Below are positions 1-11,281 of a stretch of DNA of 64,000 bases, piece by piece; positions within the stretch are counted from its first letter, which is position 1; every line of letters begins with the position of its first letter. Origin of the DNA: Basidiobolus meristosporus CBS 931.73 (lineage: Eukaryota; Basidiobolomycota; Basidiobolomycetes; Basidiobolales; Basidiobolaceae). The translations under genes and the position numbers were made by a program. The stretch is from positions 97,574 through 161,573 of the forward strand of contig MCFE01000123.1 in NCBI GenBank assembly GCA_002104905.1, read 5' to 3'. The notes beneath the pieces were generated by a model. That model searched no databases. It was not told the DNA's origin and worked only from the letters and a program-made list of their open reading frames with translations.

Positions 1-657
1 TGACAGTTTGATGCATATCATGCTTGAAACACATCCAGATAGCTCATATTCAGTGAGAGTTGTCAGCCAACATAATCAGAACTATGGATCTGACCATACT
101 GCTGCAGTTAAGCGGGTTTTTAGATATCTAAAAGGAACTGCTGATATCTGCTTAAGATACACTTACAAGGACTCAGAGCAGGATCTTTTGGGATATTCTG
201 ATGCTTATTGGGGACAAAATTTGGAAGACTGAAGATCCACCACAGGATACACCTTTCTTTACCGTAAAGGAGCAATTTCATGAAATTCAAGTGAGCAACC
301 AACCATAACACTATCTTCCACAGAGGCAGAGTACATGGCAGCCTGTGAGGCTACAACAGTAGCAATGCGGTTAAGAAAGCTTTTTGCAGACTTAGGCCTA
401 TGTCAAAAAATGCCTATTACTTTATTTCAAGATAAGTAAGGATGTTTACAATTAGGTAGAAATCCAACTTTTCATGCTAGAACCAAGCACATATATATTA
501 AACATCATTTCATACATGAAGCCATAGAGAATAACTTAGTTAGCTTAGTTTACTGTCCTACAAATGATATGATTGCAGACATATTTACCAAACTATTAGC
601 TAGAGACAAGTTTGAATATCTTAGGTCAAAATTAGGACTAGTCAGTATGAACATTTA
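1..657 (+). pseudogene. copia-type pol 3' end (RT tail and RNase H), decayed
   Basis: This is the C-terminal end of a Ty1/copia polyprotein, cut by the window edge. The first readable piece (8-232) holds the stretch before RNase H and a YSDAYW motif like the SDADW of copia RNase H. A frame break near 233 follows, then GYTFLYRKGAISW, STEAEYMAACEA and the typical ending DIFTKLL...LGLVSMNI, with a stop at about 655-657. A further stop at about 437-439 interrupts the frame. It lies just upstream of an LTR in the same orientation (670-1018), as expected for the 3' end of an element. It is not functional. The match to the minus-strand element at 5424-9872 shows it belongs to the same family. Confidence 0.8.
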
Positions 658-669
658 GCTGAGTGGGAG

Positions 670-1018
670 TGTTGTAAGAATTTGTATTTCCACCCAAATA
701 TTCTCCTAACTTTGTCATTTAGAACATCACCTTCAAATCCTAGAGAATACTGACCAAATTCCTTGTCAGGATTCACTTAGAATATTTTCTCCAAAAAACC
801 TGGTACCTAGAACATGAAAATTCTCAAAGTGGTCCGTACTGCCCCAAACTTTGCACACATGTTCTTGGGACCTTCTTTAGCCTATTCTACATGCTTGCTA
901 TGCCAAGACCAGGTAAAAGTATAAGTACTACTTTTACATTCAATAAATCATTAAGTGAAAACCACATAATCAACTTGTCCTCCCAATCACTTCCAATATC
1001 TCTAAGACTCTTACAACA
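670..1018 (+). repeat. copia-family LTR (3' LTR of the fragment to its left)
   Basis: A 349-bp LTR begins TGTTGTAAGAATTTG and ends CTCTTACAACA, giving short terminal inverted repeats TGTTGTAA/TTACAACA. The inner promoter-like stretch AAAGTATAAGTACTAC and the AATAAATCATTAAGTG stretch are shared with the other copies at 3658, 5424, 5811, 9541 and 55278. A purine-rich GAGTGGGAG run just before it is a plausible polypurine tract. The right flank is an unrelated gag fragment, so later rearrangement is likely. Confidence 0.85.
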
Positions 1019-1029
1019 CTATCTCCCTT

Positions 1030-1190
1030 GTCAAAGCACCGGTCTGATGAGTGTCCTCTCCTTTTGCAGTAGTAGCAACATAGGTTGGTATTGCTCTTGG
1101 AAGATCTTGAGCATCTCCTTTATTGGTTATCATTGCTTATCAAAGCATTTTCTTCTTCCTTCTTCTTGGTGCTGTGGTGGTGTATACGTC
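1030..1190 (-). pseudogene. copia gag fragment (zinc-knuckle region)
   Basis: On the minus strand this stretch matches 8790-8930 of the nearly complete copia element, the part of gag around the CCHC zinc knuckle. Shared landmarks on the plus strand are ACCGGTCTRATGTGTGTCC-like sequence and TTATCATTGCTTAYCAAAG. It is short, out of frame and joined directly to an LTR of opposite orientation, so it is a rearranged remnant. Confidence 0.6.
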
Positions 1191-1689
1191 CAAGGGAGAG
1201 ATACATCCAACACTTCTCAAGTGCTTTGTGTGTGGGGTGTTCACTGGGTGCAATAACCTCTGGCAAATCTTGCTAGGAATACTTGGGTTCTGTCTCTAAT
1301 CTAATGTGAAGGGGAATAAAGCCACAAGCTTGTCAAGAGAAAACTATTGAGCTACAATCACCAACTTAGTTGGCATCTTAGTAAAAGTATGTGCTGGGTT
1401 CAGCATTATTTGAGATGACAATGTACTAAAGCTTCCAAAGTCAAAACAACTGTAAACTCCACCAGCAGGGACTTGATAAGAATGCAGCTGAGGTCAATAG
1501 TTACAAAGACAGAAAAGTATCTCTGCCTGTACAAGAAAAAACTTGGGAAAGAATCAAATACAACAAAAGATACCTACTCTGAGTTTTCCTCACAAGTAGT
1601 GCCTCTACGGTCAGTTGGCTGTCAGCGTAGTTTCCTGGGAGTGTCCTGTGGTCCAGGGTTGGAAGTTCAGGTAGCAGCAGGTAGCAGTG

Positions 1690-2040
1690 ATTACACTAAT
1701 CAGCAAGTTGGTATATTGATAAAAGGGAAGATCATTTACTGTTGAGAGACTGCCTCCCTTATATACTTCTCTCACTGGTAAAGTGATTACTAATCTTGGT
1801 GTTCCAGAAGGCTCTGGAGATCAACAGAAATCTTAATGACATCAGAGTGAGCTAAGAGTATTCTAGGTAGGTGCCAGAAGGTTCTAAGAGGCACAGCACA
1901 TCCAATCAATCAGGAATTAGTATTATGAAACCTGTGTAACATAGCAATACCTTATATGGTATGAAAATTGTAGGGAAGGTGACATGGGTTGATCATGTGT
2001 CACAGGTACTGGTACAGGTACTTGCCTAATATAGAAGCAC
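1690..2040 (-). repeat. left arm of an inverted LTR-like repeat pair
   Basis: The reverse complement of this stretch resembles 2630-3000. Shared blocks include GCAAGTACC...CAGTACC.GTGACACATGA, ACCATATA.GGTATT.CTATGTT, ATTCCTGATTG.TTG.ATGTGCTGTGCC and a TATA-like block (GTATATAAGGG here, GTATTTAAGGG in the other arm). The TATA-like block followed by transcribed-like sequence suggests two LTRs of a second retroelement family facing each other. I see no pol sequence that belongs to it. Confidence 0.5.
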
Positions 2041-2629
2041 TTACAGCTAGTAATCTTACATCAAGTGAGGGATAACTTATGCAATAAGGTAAGCAGGTGT
2101 GATAGTCAACCAACTTATGGGATAGTACTGATCAGGTAAGACAAATGGGATAAAACTAAAATAAGTTTAGTAGAGATATAGGGAAGTAGAAAATATGGGA
2201 ATGTGCGTATATGTCAGTTGGTGTCACTGTGACCCCACTAAAGTGCTTGACTTTCTTAATTCTTCATCCAGCAACCTTTGCTATGACATCATGTAGATAT
2301 CTATCCCAGGAAAAGACAGGTGGCTTCATTGAGGATGACTGAGAGAGCACTTTGTTCTCCAAACTTACAGTGGTTAGCTAAAAAGTTTCAGGGAATTTTT
2401 TAGCTCAAGTGGGGGGTGGATGTGGTAGGGTAAACATACCCCCCATAGACAAGTTTACTCATGTAGTCATTATGATATACTTATCCATATATTATCTTAC
2501 CAGTATTATCCCATTCTTCTTTTGCCCATATTATCAGTATTATCCCCATATGATGTTTACCCTGATTAGTTCTTAGCATTAGTTATCCCAGATGTTACTC
2601 AGCTTTGGGATCAGTGTATGTAACTACAT

Positions 2630-3000
2630 AAGGCAAGTACCCGCGTCAGTACCCGTGACACATGACCTAAGTCTGTGTTACCATTCCTACCATTTCAATA
2701 CCATATATGGTATTTCTATGTTGCACTGGTTTCAGACTACTGATTCCTGATTGGTTGAATGTGCTGTGCCTTTTAGAACCTTCCAGGACATTCTTGGCAT
2801 ATTTTTAGCTTATAGTGATGTCATCAAGAATTCCACTGATACCTAGAATCTTCTAGAACTTTGTCATTAGTAACCACTTGGCAATCAGGAAGAGTATTTA
2901 AGGGAAAGCAATCCCTCATCAATAAATCATCCCTTCTATCAGTAACACTTCTAACTCATTGATTAGCAGTTGATCACTGCACCTGCCTTCAACAGTACAT
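2630..3000 (+). repeat. right arm of the inverted LTR-like repeat pair
   Basis: Plus-strand partner of 1690-2040 (see that entry). Arms are clearly related but diverged, with roughly one difference every five to ten bases by eye. The stretch between the arms (2041-2629) is AT-rich, contains no convincing coding sequence, and includes a purine-rich GTGGGGGGTGGATG run near 2410. Confidence 0.5.
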
Positions 3001-3214
3001 CTCAGACCTGCCATCAAGGAGCTTTTCAGGGTAGTGCACAAGGCACACAGAGGCCTTTGGAGACACTTGGAGCACCTAGGAAGCTAGAGAAGCAGGAGCT
3101 TTTACCATAGTGACATATTGACAAAGATACCAGCAGTTTAGACACAGAGGTTATTGCACCCATCAGACACCTCACACACCTTGAGTTGTGTAGCTTCTCT
3201 CAGGAGTACCTCTA

Positions 3215-3657
3215 CACCACCACACTGCATGGCAATTCTGTTAACTAGATTTTTCATTTCTTCTCCTGGCAGCATCTTTGCAGCAAAGAATGTTTGTCTC
3301 AGATAGCTATTCTTGGCAGCTTAGCATCACTGGTAGGTGTCTTCTAATACCTTCCAGACATTCTTTGCCATTTTTGCTGTTGAGCATTGAATTAGCAATT
3401 TGTCTTTAACTTTAAGGCAAATGCAGTTATAGGTACTTAATTATTTCTTCTGTGATTTCAAGGCTTCCTCTCCCATGCTTTTATGAGGGCATTCTTCTCC
3501 CATGACAATATTCCAAAGGCCTCTTTCTTATAGCAGTGTCTTTATCTTTAACTTTAACACTTGGTAGTTGGATCCGTCCAGCTTTTCAGCAGAGGGAAAA
3601 ATTCCAGTAATAGCAGTAGTAGATGTTACAGAGAGTGACAGCTTGGGGCCCATAACC
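3215..3657 (-). pseudogene. copia gag N-terminal fragment
   Basis: Minus-strand sequence equivalent to 9110-9540 of the larger copia element. It reads TTAITGIFPSAEKLDGSNYQ after the LTR, then stops and frame breaks appear (for example the stop at 3528). The left edge runs into unrelated sequence near 3215. It lies directly inside its own 5' LTR (3658-3989), so this is a truncated insertion: LTR plus the first ~440 bp of the body. Confidence 0.7.
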
Positions 3658-3989
3658 TGTTGTGATAGTCTTGGAGATATTGGAAGCAATTGGGAGGACA
3701 AGTAGACTATGTGGTTCTCACTTAATGATTTATTGAATGTAAAAGTAGTATTTATACTTTTGCATGATCTTGGCATTGCAAGCACATAGAATTGGCTCAG
3801 GAAGGTCCCAAGAGCATGTGTGCAAGGCTGAGAACTTTTTGGACAACTTTGAGAATTTTCATGTTCTGGGTAAATATTCTAGGCAAATCCCAGCTGGGAA
3901 TTTGGTCAGTATTCTCTAAAGTCTGTGGGTAATGAGCTAAGTGCCTACATTTGGTGAATATATAAGTGGAGTTACAAACTTTTACAACA
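3658..3989 (-). repeat. copia-family LTR (5' LTR of a truncated element)
   Basis: About 332 bp. In plus coordinates it starts TGTTGTGATAGTCTTGG and ends ACTTTTACAACA, the reverse complement of the LTR consensus seen elsewhere in the window. The primer-binding site analogue lies immediately inside it on the minus strand (GGTTATGGGCCCC, complement of about 3645-3657). Confidence 0.8.
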
Positions 3990-4019
3990 CCCAGCACATT
4001 GATGGATGACCAGCAAATG

Positions 4020-5160
4020 TCCATCATCACATCAGCACCACCTATATTAGCATGTATTTCATCAGCTTATACCAAAGCATTATTGAGGCAATTAGGTGCT
4101 GTGGCTAATAGCATAGATGCAATGGCCTAGAGATACCAGGAAATAGTCCAGAAGCCAGATGAGCAGATCATACATGTAGAGCAATCAATATCCCAGGTAG
4201 AGAATGCAGTATCTAGTCTGCAAAGAAGGAATCCAAGTAGTTCATTATCACAGACAAAATCTGAGCCATTTCCCAATGTAGCATCAGTGGAATTTTGTAC
4301 AGTATTTGAAGCACAAGGACAGTGCCCATAGATAAAGCTCACAGAACAACATATGACAGCCTGGGGGAGAGACTGCAGTATTTATACCAAATGCTAAAAA
4401 GCAAAAGACATTGTGAAGCTGTTCAGTGCAATGGTACACCATAGCCTAATATTCAAGATGCCATAAGAAGTTTAGCATGCCATCACCTTAAGGTCTGCAT
4501 AGAATGGGACCACCAGTGACTCAAGGCAAAGCAGAATGTGCTTAGTCTGCTCCATGAGTGTTATCCTGGATCCAAACAGGCCAAAGGATTTTAGGCTAGC
4601 ATTGGCATGCTAAGAGAGTATCTTAAGAATAGCAGAAACTATCAAAGGCAGAACAACAAGGGCACCATGGCCAAAAAGCAGCAGCTTCCTCAGGATTCTA
4701 TCACAAGCAAGGCTGAATGCTTAATGCAAGCAACAAATAAACATCAGGTAGCTGGAAGAGTTCTGGCAAGGGACAAGCAGGCAGAAACAGATACACCAGT
4801 GCAGTATACATCCAGGGTAAAGTGAAGTTAATAATAGGTGCACCAAGAAGTTGCATCACCTCTTCAAGTGCAGTGCTCAAGAAAATGCACTTGAATATTG
4901 CAAGCATTTATTGCCAGTACTGGCAGCTGAGGTGCTAGACCTTATAGTGCTGGCCAAAAACCTGGATGTTTGGGAACCCTTGAGTGAAGAATGGCATAGA
5001 GCTCTAGAATTACTGCAAAAGTCATGGAAAAAGGGCATTACAGCCAAAGCACTCATTGAATGGTGGATTTTTATGGAGTTACTTGTTGAATGTGCAAATG
5101 GGCTTAGTATTAGTGTTGGGTATAGGGACTTGTATAGGTCAGTGCAGTGAGCAAATATGG
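4020..5160 (+). other. unrecognised decayed coding-like sequence
   Basis: The plus strand reads like old coding sequence with scattered stops and frame changes. Near 4030-4230 it encodes KALLRQLGAVANSIDAMA, then a coiled-coil-like EIVQKPDEQIIHVEQSIS and VENAVSSLQRRNPS. At 4851-5150 a 99-residue open stretch contains VLAAEVLDLIVLAKNLDVWE and EWWIFMELLVECANG. I do not recognise a family. Position among LTR fragments suggests a remnant of another mobile element or a dead gene. No function can be assigned. Confidence 0.3.
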
Positions 5161-5423
5161 TACAACTAAAGGCTCAGCAGTAATAAGCCTACTTGTAGGC
5201 ATGAAAAGTAAGAGCATCAGTTGAGTCAGGAAGTAAGAAGTGTGAACAAGTAGCAACAGCCAATCAATGTACACAAATGTAGGAGGTGATTGAGTGTCTG
5301 GGATCAGAAAGTGAGATAAATGGCAGAGAACTAATGAAAAGCCAACTATGTATTGCTTTGATGAAAATTTTGACCAAGTTATTTATGCAATCTGAGATGT
5401 AAATTTTTTTTGATGGTCTTTTT

Positions 5424-5753
5424 TGTTGTAAGAGTCTTGGAGATATTGGAAGTGATTGGGAGAACATGTAGATTATGTGGTTTTCACTTAATGATTTATT
5501 GAATGTAAAAGTAGTATTGAAACTTTTACATGATCTTGGCATAACAAACATGTAGAATAGGCCTAGGAAGGTCCCAAGAACATGTGTGCAAAGTTTGGGC
5601 TGTTTGGACAACCTTGAAAATTTTCATCTTCTGGGTAAATATTCTAAGTAGATCCCACCAAGGAATCTTGTCAGTATTCTCTAGCACTTGAAGGTAGTAA
5701 TCTAAGTGACCAAGTTGGGTGAGTATTTAGGGGAATTACAAATTGTTACAACA
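5424..5753 (-). repeat. 3' LTR of the copia element
   Basis: A 330-bp LTR with ends TGTTGTAAGAG and AATTGTTACAACA in plus coordinates. Immediately to its right, CTCCTACTCAGCTAAATG is the reverse complement of the RNase H end and polypurine tract seen at 640-670, confirming that this is the 3' LTR. Confidence 0.85.
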
Positions 5754-5810
5754 CTCCTACTCAGCTAAATGTTTATACTGACTAGTCCTAATTTTGACCT
5801 AAGATATACA

Positions 5811-6158
5811 TGTTGTAACAATTTGTATTTCCACCTAAATATTCACCTAACTTAGTCACTTAGATCATCACCTTCAAATCCTACAGAATATTGACCAAAT
5901 TCCTTGTCAGGACTTACTTAGAATATTTCCACTAAAATACTAGGTGCCCAGAACATGAAAATTCTCAAAGTTGTCCAAACAGCCCCAAACTTGCACACAT
6001 GTTCTTGGGACCTTCCTAAGCCCATTCTACATGTTTTTTATGCCAAGACCATGTAAAAGTATAAATACTACTTTGACATTCAATAAATCATTAAGTGAAA
6101 ACCACATAATCTACTTGTTCTCCAAATCACTTCCAATATCTCCAAGACTCTTACAACA
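5811..6158 (+). repeat. solo LTR nested in the copia element
   Basis: A 348-bp LTR of the same family, starting TGTTGTAACAATTTG and ending CTCTTACAACA. It is inserted in the opposite orientation into the RNase H region of the minus-strand element. It is bordered by a 5-bp direct repeat ATACA (5806-5810 and 6159-6163), a typical copia target-site duplication. No internal sequence remains, so this is a solo LTR left by LTR-LTR recombination. Confidence 0.9.
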
Positions 6159-9100
6159 ATACAAACTTGTCTCCAGCTAATGGTTTGGTGAGTATGTCTG
6201 CAATTATTTCATCTGAAGGACAGTACAATAAGCTTACTAAGTTGTTCTCTATAGCTTCATATATGGAGTGATGTCTAATATCTATGTGCTTAGTTCTAGC
6301 ATGAAAAGCTGGATTTCTACCTAATTGTATACATCCTTGATTATCTTACAATAAAGTAATAGGGATTATTTGACATAGGCCTAAATCTGTAAAAAGCTTT
6401 CTTAACCACATTGCTTCTTTTGTAGCTTCACAGGCAGCCATGTACTCTGTCTCTGTGGTGGAAAGCCCTATGTTTGGTTGCTTTCTTGAGTTTCATGAAG
6501 CTTCTCCTTTATAGTGAAGAAAGGTGTATTCTGTGGTGGATCTTCTGTTTTCCAAATTTTGTCCCCAATCAGCATCAGAGTATCCCACAAGAGTCTACTC
6601 TGAGTCCTTATAAGTGTATCTTAAGCAGATATCAGCAGTTCCTTTTAGGTATCAAAAAATCCACTTATCTGCTGCAATATGATCAGATCCATAGTTCTGA
6701 TTTTGCTGGCTGACAACCCCCACTGAATACAGGATATCTGGACATATTCCAAGCATGATATACATCCAACTGCCAACCATAGATTGATAAGGAAAGTCAG
6801 GGCATTCAGATGGCACCAAGCTCTCTTGATTTGGTTAAGTCTTGACCAAGTTAAGGTTTACCTCCATTGGGGTCGCTGCTGGTTTACAGTCTTCTATTTG
6901 ATACTTCTTTAGTATATCTTGAATATACTTGGACTGGCTTAGGGTGATAGTCTGGGTACTACCGTCTATGGAGAACTTAATCCCTAAGTAGTAACTGAGT
7001 TCTCCTAGAATGGGCATCTTGAACTCATTAGATAGACTGGATCTAGTCTCAAACAATGCTGCTAGGTCATTGGCAGCTATGATAAGCTCATCCACATATA
7101 GAGCTAATAGAACTGGACTTGCTCTGTCTGCCTTATAGTATATACTATAGTCAGCATTACTCCTTTTGAAACTCACAGACTCCAAATAAGAATCTATCTT
7201 GCAGTTCCAGGCTCTTGGTGATTCTTTGAAACCATATAGAGATTTTAAGCTTGCAGACCAAATGGGGTTATCTTGGTCAACAAACCCATCAGGCTGGTTC
7301 ATATACATGTCCTTATCAAAGACTCCATTCAAGAATGCAGTTTTTACCTACATTTGATGAATAAAAAACTTATATTTGGCGGCAAAAGCCAATATTAATG
7401 TGATGGAGTTAAACTTGGCTACCAGTGCAAAGGTCTTAGTATAGTCAAGTCCTTTTGTTTGAGAGTATCCTTTGGCCACAAGTCTTACTTTGTAACTCTC
7501 CATTATACCATCAGCCTTATACTTTGTCTTGAAGACCCATCTGATTTCCAAGCAGTTTCTTGGCATATGCTGTACACCCAAATACTTTTAGGTGTTCTGC
7601 ACTTGGTCTGCATCCATACCATGCTTCAAATGGAGTAGAACCACAAAGTATTCTGTTATGACTCCTATTTTTAAGGTATACACCTGTGGCAACTGATTTT
7701 GCCCAAAAACCATTGGATAATTTTTGATCATGGATCATAGATCTTGCCATATTGATTATTTATCTGTTAGCATGTTCTGCTACTCCATTTTACTATGAGG
7801 AGAATGGTACAATAGTCTCTTGCTTTATCCCATGAATTTTGCAGAAGTGGATGAAGAGCTTTGAGGAATATTCTTCACCTTTGACAGAGCATATTTTCTT
7901 TATTTTTTCACCAGTTTCTCTCTCCACCATGGCTTTAAACTCCCTGAACTTAGACAGAGCTTCTTCCTTTCTCTTTATGAAGAAGACCCAAATGTATTTT
8001 GTATAATCATCAATAAAAGAGTTTAAATACTTTACCCTGCCCCAGGATAAATTTTGCAAAGATCCACACAGATATGAGTGAGTTAGATCTAATTTTTTCT
8101 TAGTTCTCATTACCCCAGAGCTCTTGAACAGTTGACTGGCTTGTTTCCCATATATGCAGGTTTCACAGTGCTCCAAATTAGCTGGGGATCAATTTTTACT
8201 CCAGAAATTAGCTGATCTTTGATCATTTTACACAAGTTATCAAAATTAAAGTGCCCAAATCTCCTATGCCAAAGCATTGGTGTTTCTTTATTTAAGTTAC
8301 CTATATTGGCTTCCAGATATGATGGAATATAAGTCAACTTGTATAGATTTTGATCTCTGATACCCAAAGCAAGATGGGCACCATTTTGATCAGTGATCCT
8401 GCATCCAGAATTGTCAAAGCTGAAACTGAGTCCTTCTGCTGTGGCCTTGTTTACAGATAGTAGGTTCTTGGCTATTTCTGGTACATAGAGTACTTCCTTA
8501 AAGGTCAGTGTATAGCTTCCTTCACTACTTCTAAGGTTTACTTGGATACTTCCTTCTCCCACTGCATCAAGTGTTCTATTGTCACCCATGAAAACCTTCC
8601 TATCTGGAATTTCTTGGTATTGGGTAAAAAGTTCTTTTTGATGTGTAAAGTGTTGTGATGCTCCAGAGTCAATGTATAATGTCTGAGAATCCTTGTTTGT
8701 GGTCATATTTAGTGCAGATATGAATAGTCTATCTTCAGTTGTTGCAGCATTTCCAAATTCAGGCTTCTTTTGCTGATTATCTCTCTTTTTGAGACACCGG
8801 TCTAATGTGTGTCCTTTCCTTTTGCAGAAGTTACAAAGCAGGTTGCTTTTTTCTTTGAAAGGTCTTGGGTATCTTCTTTGTTGATTATCATTGCTTACCA
8901 AAGCATTTTCTTCTTCCTTCTTATTGGCACTTGATTTTCTTAGTTTTCCATCCAGAAGCCCTCCATATACGTAATTTAAGGTCAAATCTTCAGTTCTGGA
9001 CTCTAGGGCTGATACAAGGCCCTGAAGCTTGTCTGTCAGGCTATGCAGGATGGTTACTATCACATCTTCTTCAGTAGTTGGTGTGCCCACAAATTCATCT

Positions 9101-9528
9101 CATCCACCAGCAGAGTAACTCTGTTAATTAGATATTTCATTTCTTCTCCTGGCAGCATCTTTGTAGTAAGGAATTTTTGTCAAAGATACATTTTCTTAGC
9201 AGCTGAACATGACTGGTAGGTGTCTTCTAATGCCTTCCAGGCATCCTTTGCTGTTTTTGCTCTTGAGCATTGAATGAGCAATTTGTCCTTAACGTTTAGG
9301 CAAATGCAGTTAAAGGCACTATGTTCTTTCTTCTGGTACTTTAAGGCTTCCTCATCCACATTTTTATGAGGGCATTCTTCTCCCATGACAATATCCCAAA
9401 GGCCTCTTTCTTGTAGCAGCATCTTCATCTTCACCTTCCGCACTTGGTAGTTAAATCCATCTAATTTTTCAGCAGAGGGAAAAATTCCAGTAATAGCAGT
9501 AGTAGACATTGCAAAGAGTGACAGCTTA

Positions 9529-9540
9529 GTGCTCATAGCC
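9529..9540 (-). other. copia primer-binding site (half-tRNA type)
   Basis: Directly inside the 5' LTR the minus strand reads GGCTATGAGCAC. The cleaner copy at 55611-55622 reads GGTTATGAGCCC, the complement of the initiator tRNA-Met anticodon arm (GGGCTCATAACC, anticodon CAT). Drosophila copia and yeast Ty5 are known to prime from such an internal half-tRNA fragment rather than from the tRNA 3' end. Two mismatches in this copy reflect decay. Confidence 0.65.
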
Positions 9541-9872
9541 TGTTGTAAGAGTCTTGGAGATATTGGAAGTGATTGGGAGAACAAGTGGATTATGTGGTTT
9601 TCACTTAATGACTTATTGAATGTAAAAGTAGTATTTATACTTTTATATGGTCTTGGCATAACAAACACATATGATAGGTTAAAGAAGGTCCCAAGTACAT
9701 GTGTGCAAAGTTTGGGGCTGTTTGGACAACTTATCTAATTTTCATGTTCTGGGTAAATATTCTAAGTAAATCCCAACAAGGAATTTGGTCAGTATTCTCT
9801 AGGATTTGAAGGTAATGATATAAGTGACAAAGTTAGGTGAATATTTAGGTGGAATTCCAAATTTTTGGAACA
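9541..9872 (-). repeat. 5' LTR of the copia element
   Basis: About 332 bp, starting TGTTGTAAGAGTCTTGG in plus coordinates. The far end is mutated (AATTTTTGGAACA instead of AATTTGTTACAACA). It differs from the 3' LTR at many positions, which implies an old insertion. Confidence 0.8.
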
Positions 9873-10690
9873 GAATATGCCACAAGATTCTTCACCCACC
9901 TCTGCAAAATTTGTGTCATAAAGGAAGAGGCCACTTCACCGCACTCTCCACAGTAAATCTGAATGTCAAAGCATGAATGTAGATCTACAATTGATATAGC
10001 TAGATCTTCATCTGTGAACAAACATTATGCTACAATTCTTGGGTGGGATCATTTGCCATTGCTGTACATGTCTGAAATAGGAGATATAGTGGAATACTTT
10101 GTAGTTCTACTCCATTTGAGGTGCAGTATGGATATGAGCCAAATGCAGGTCATCTAAGAATATTTGGGTTGCACAGAATATGCAAAAGCTGCCCAGAAAT
10201 CTGCCACAATTTGGGTAAAAAGCAAGAAACCAGTATTTTTGAACAACTGCAATGAGAGTAAGATATAGAGACTTGGCAATACCAAAGCAAATAAGCTGAT
10301 CAAGTCCAGGCATGTTCTGTTTGATTAAAAGTCAGGGAACTCACAAAAATTGTATCAGGCAACTACAAAAATTTAATCTACATCCATCACAGAGCATGTC
10401 AATGAAAATTTTCTCACTCCAATGGACTCCACAACTGTTGTTCAGCCTGAATCAGTACCCAGAAATATCCCAGAAGTGATCATTCCAGTATCACAAGGCA
10501 GAAGATCCTACCAGATTAGCAACAGCCCAAGTTACTATATTGATGTGGGCACAGACTTAGCCTATGTCTATTCTGTCCCAGTAGATGAGCTCCAGGCAGT
10601 AATAAAGGCCCTAGAGGAGTGCTACATGGTAAACATGATCTGGAGGGAGGATATGGACACCATTTACTCAGTGTTATCATGGAAATGAGC
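9873..10690. other. no recognisable gene; possible old repeat remnant
   Basis: AT-rich sequence without a convincing gene. One open stretch on the plus strand (10422-10688, 88 residues, ending ECYMVNMIWREDMDTIYS) starts at ATG but matches no family I know. Composition resembles the transposon graveyard to its left, not the genes that begin near 10.7 kb. Confidence 0.3.
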
Positions 10691-10954
10691 AATCCTAGGC
10701 TTGTGGGTTCCATAAGGTAAGGAAAGATGGGACACGTGCAATAGGGAAGATTTTTGACACAGCGGAGGTGTGCTACAGATACAACGTATACGTCTTGCCG
10801 AATGAGCAATTGGGTGCTGTACTGATGATTTGCCAGAGTGGCCATGCGGGCATGGTTTTCCAATTTTGAAAATACTATTGAGTTTCCGGATTCTGCCCAG
10901 GTTAATGGTACGGTCATGCAACACATGGGCATAATAGAGCAGCCAACTACCGTT

Positions 10955-11230
10955 TCACCATCCATGCCACATATCTGATGATACGATTTCTCGGCTCATT
11001 TCCCAAACCCCTATCAACCGCATGGTTGCTGGAGCCACGTATCGCGTACCAATCCAATGACCCATGTCCACGGAAAGCGGAAAGATGGGGATTATGTGGT
11101 ACCAGATGAGCTTGATCAAATCTTCGCTGCACTTGGCCCGTTTATCGTTGCCCTTGGTTTCTTCGCGCAAGACAAGGTGGGATAGGATCGCCGTGACACG
11201 TGAACATTCCACATCTCCGATGGGGCCCAT
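10955..11230 (-). CDS. short unrecognised open reading frame
   Basis: A 91-residue minus-strand frame begins at an ATG (complement 11228-11230). It reads MGPIGDVECSRVTAILSHLV and ends at a stop near 10957; the same frame reopens from 10924 to 10664. GC content is that of the gene island rather than the repeats on its left. I recognise no domain, and the start overlaps the presumed promoter of the divergent oxidoreductase gene, so it may be chance. Treat as hypothetical. Confidence 0.2.
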   Translation of the reverse strand: MGPIGDVECSRVTAILSHLVLREETKGNDKRAKCSEDLIKLIWYHIIPIFPLSVDMGHWIGTRYVAPATMRLIGVWEMSREIVSSDMWHGW

Positions 11231-11235
11231 AAATA
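11229..11235 (+). promoter_or_regulatory. TATA-like element upstream of the oxidoreductase
   Basis: ATAAATA lies about 47 bases before the chosen ATG at 11282. Similar A/T boxes sit close upstream of other starts in this window (18849, 22102, 39894). Position and sequence are the only support. Confidence 0.35.
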
Positions 11236-11281
11236 GGCCTGACCGCCACCAGATGCCGCAACCTTGATTCTTTTCCGCACC

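Larger units (their letters stand above)
5754..9540 (-). pseudogene. copia gag-pol, multiply broken
   Basis: Reading right to left on the minus strand: gag start with STTAITGIFPSAEKLDG (near 9500); CCHC knuckle CNFCKRKGHTLDRC (near 8820); protease YIDSGASQHFTH (near 8660); GAG-pre-integrase LWHRRFGHFNFDNLC (near 8250); integrase with FIDDYTKYIWVF (near 8010); RT with RWVFKTKYKADG (near 7530), SLYGFKESPRAWN and catalytic box YVDE in place of YVDD (near 7100); then RNase H remnants to 5754. At least four frame breaks or stops (near 9180, 8110-8176, 7517-7793 and 7330-7350) plus the solo LTR insertion at 5811 inactivate it. The fragments at 1-657, 3215-3657 and 55623-55825 are the same family. 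Confidence 0.85.
5424..9872 (-). mobile_element. Ty1/copia-type LTR retrotransposon, near complete but mutated, with a nested solo LTR
   Basis: Two same-orientation LTRs (9541-9872 as 5' LTR, 5424-5753 as 3' LTR) flank a minus-strand body with gag, zinc knuckle, protease, integrase, reverse transcriptase and RNase H in copia order. Without the nested solo LTR (5811-6158 plus its duplication) the element is about 4.1 kb. Multiple stops and frame breaks show it is inactive. The 5' LTR end is degraded (GGAACA instead of TACAACA at 9867-9872), and I see no target-site duplication at the outer edges. Confidence 0.85.
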
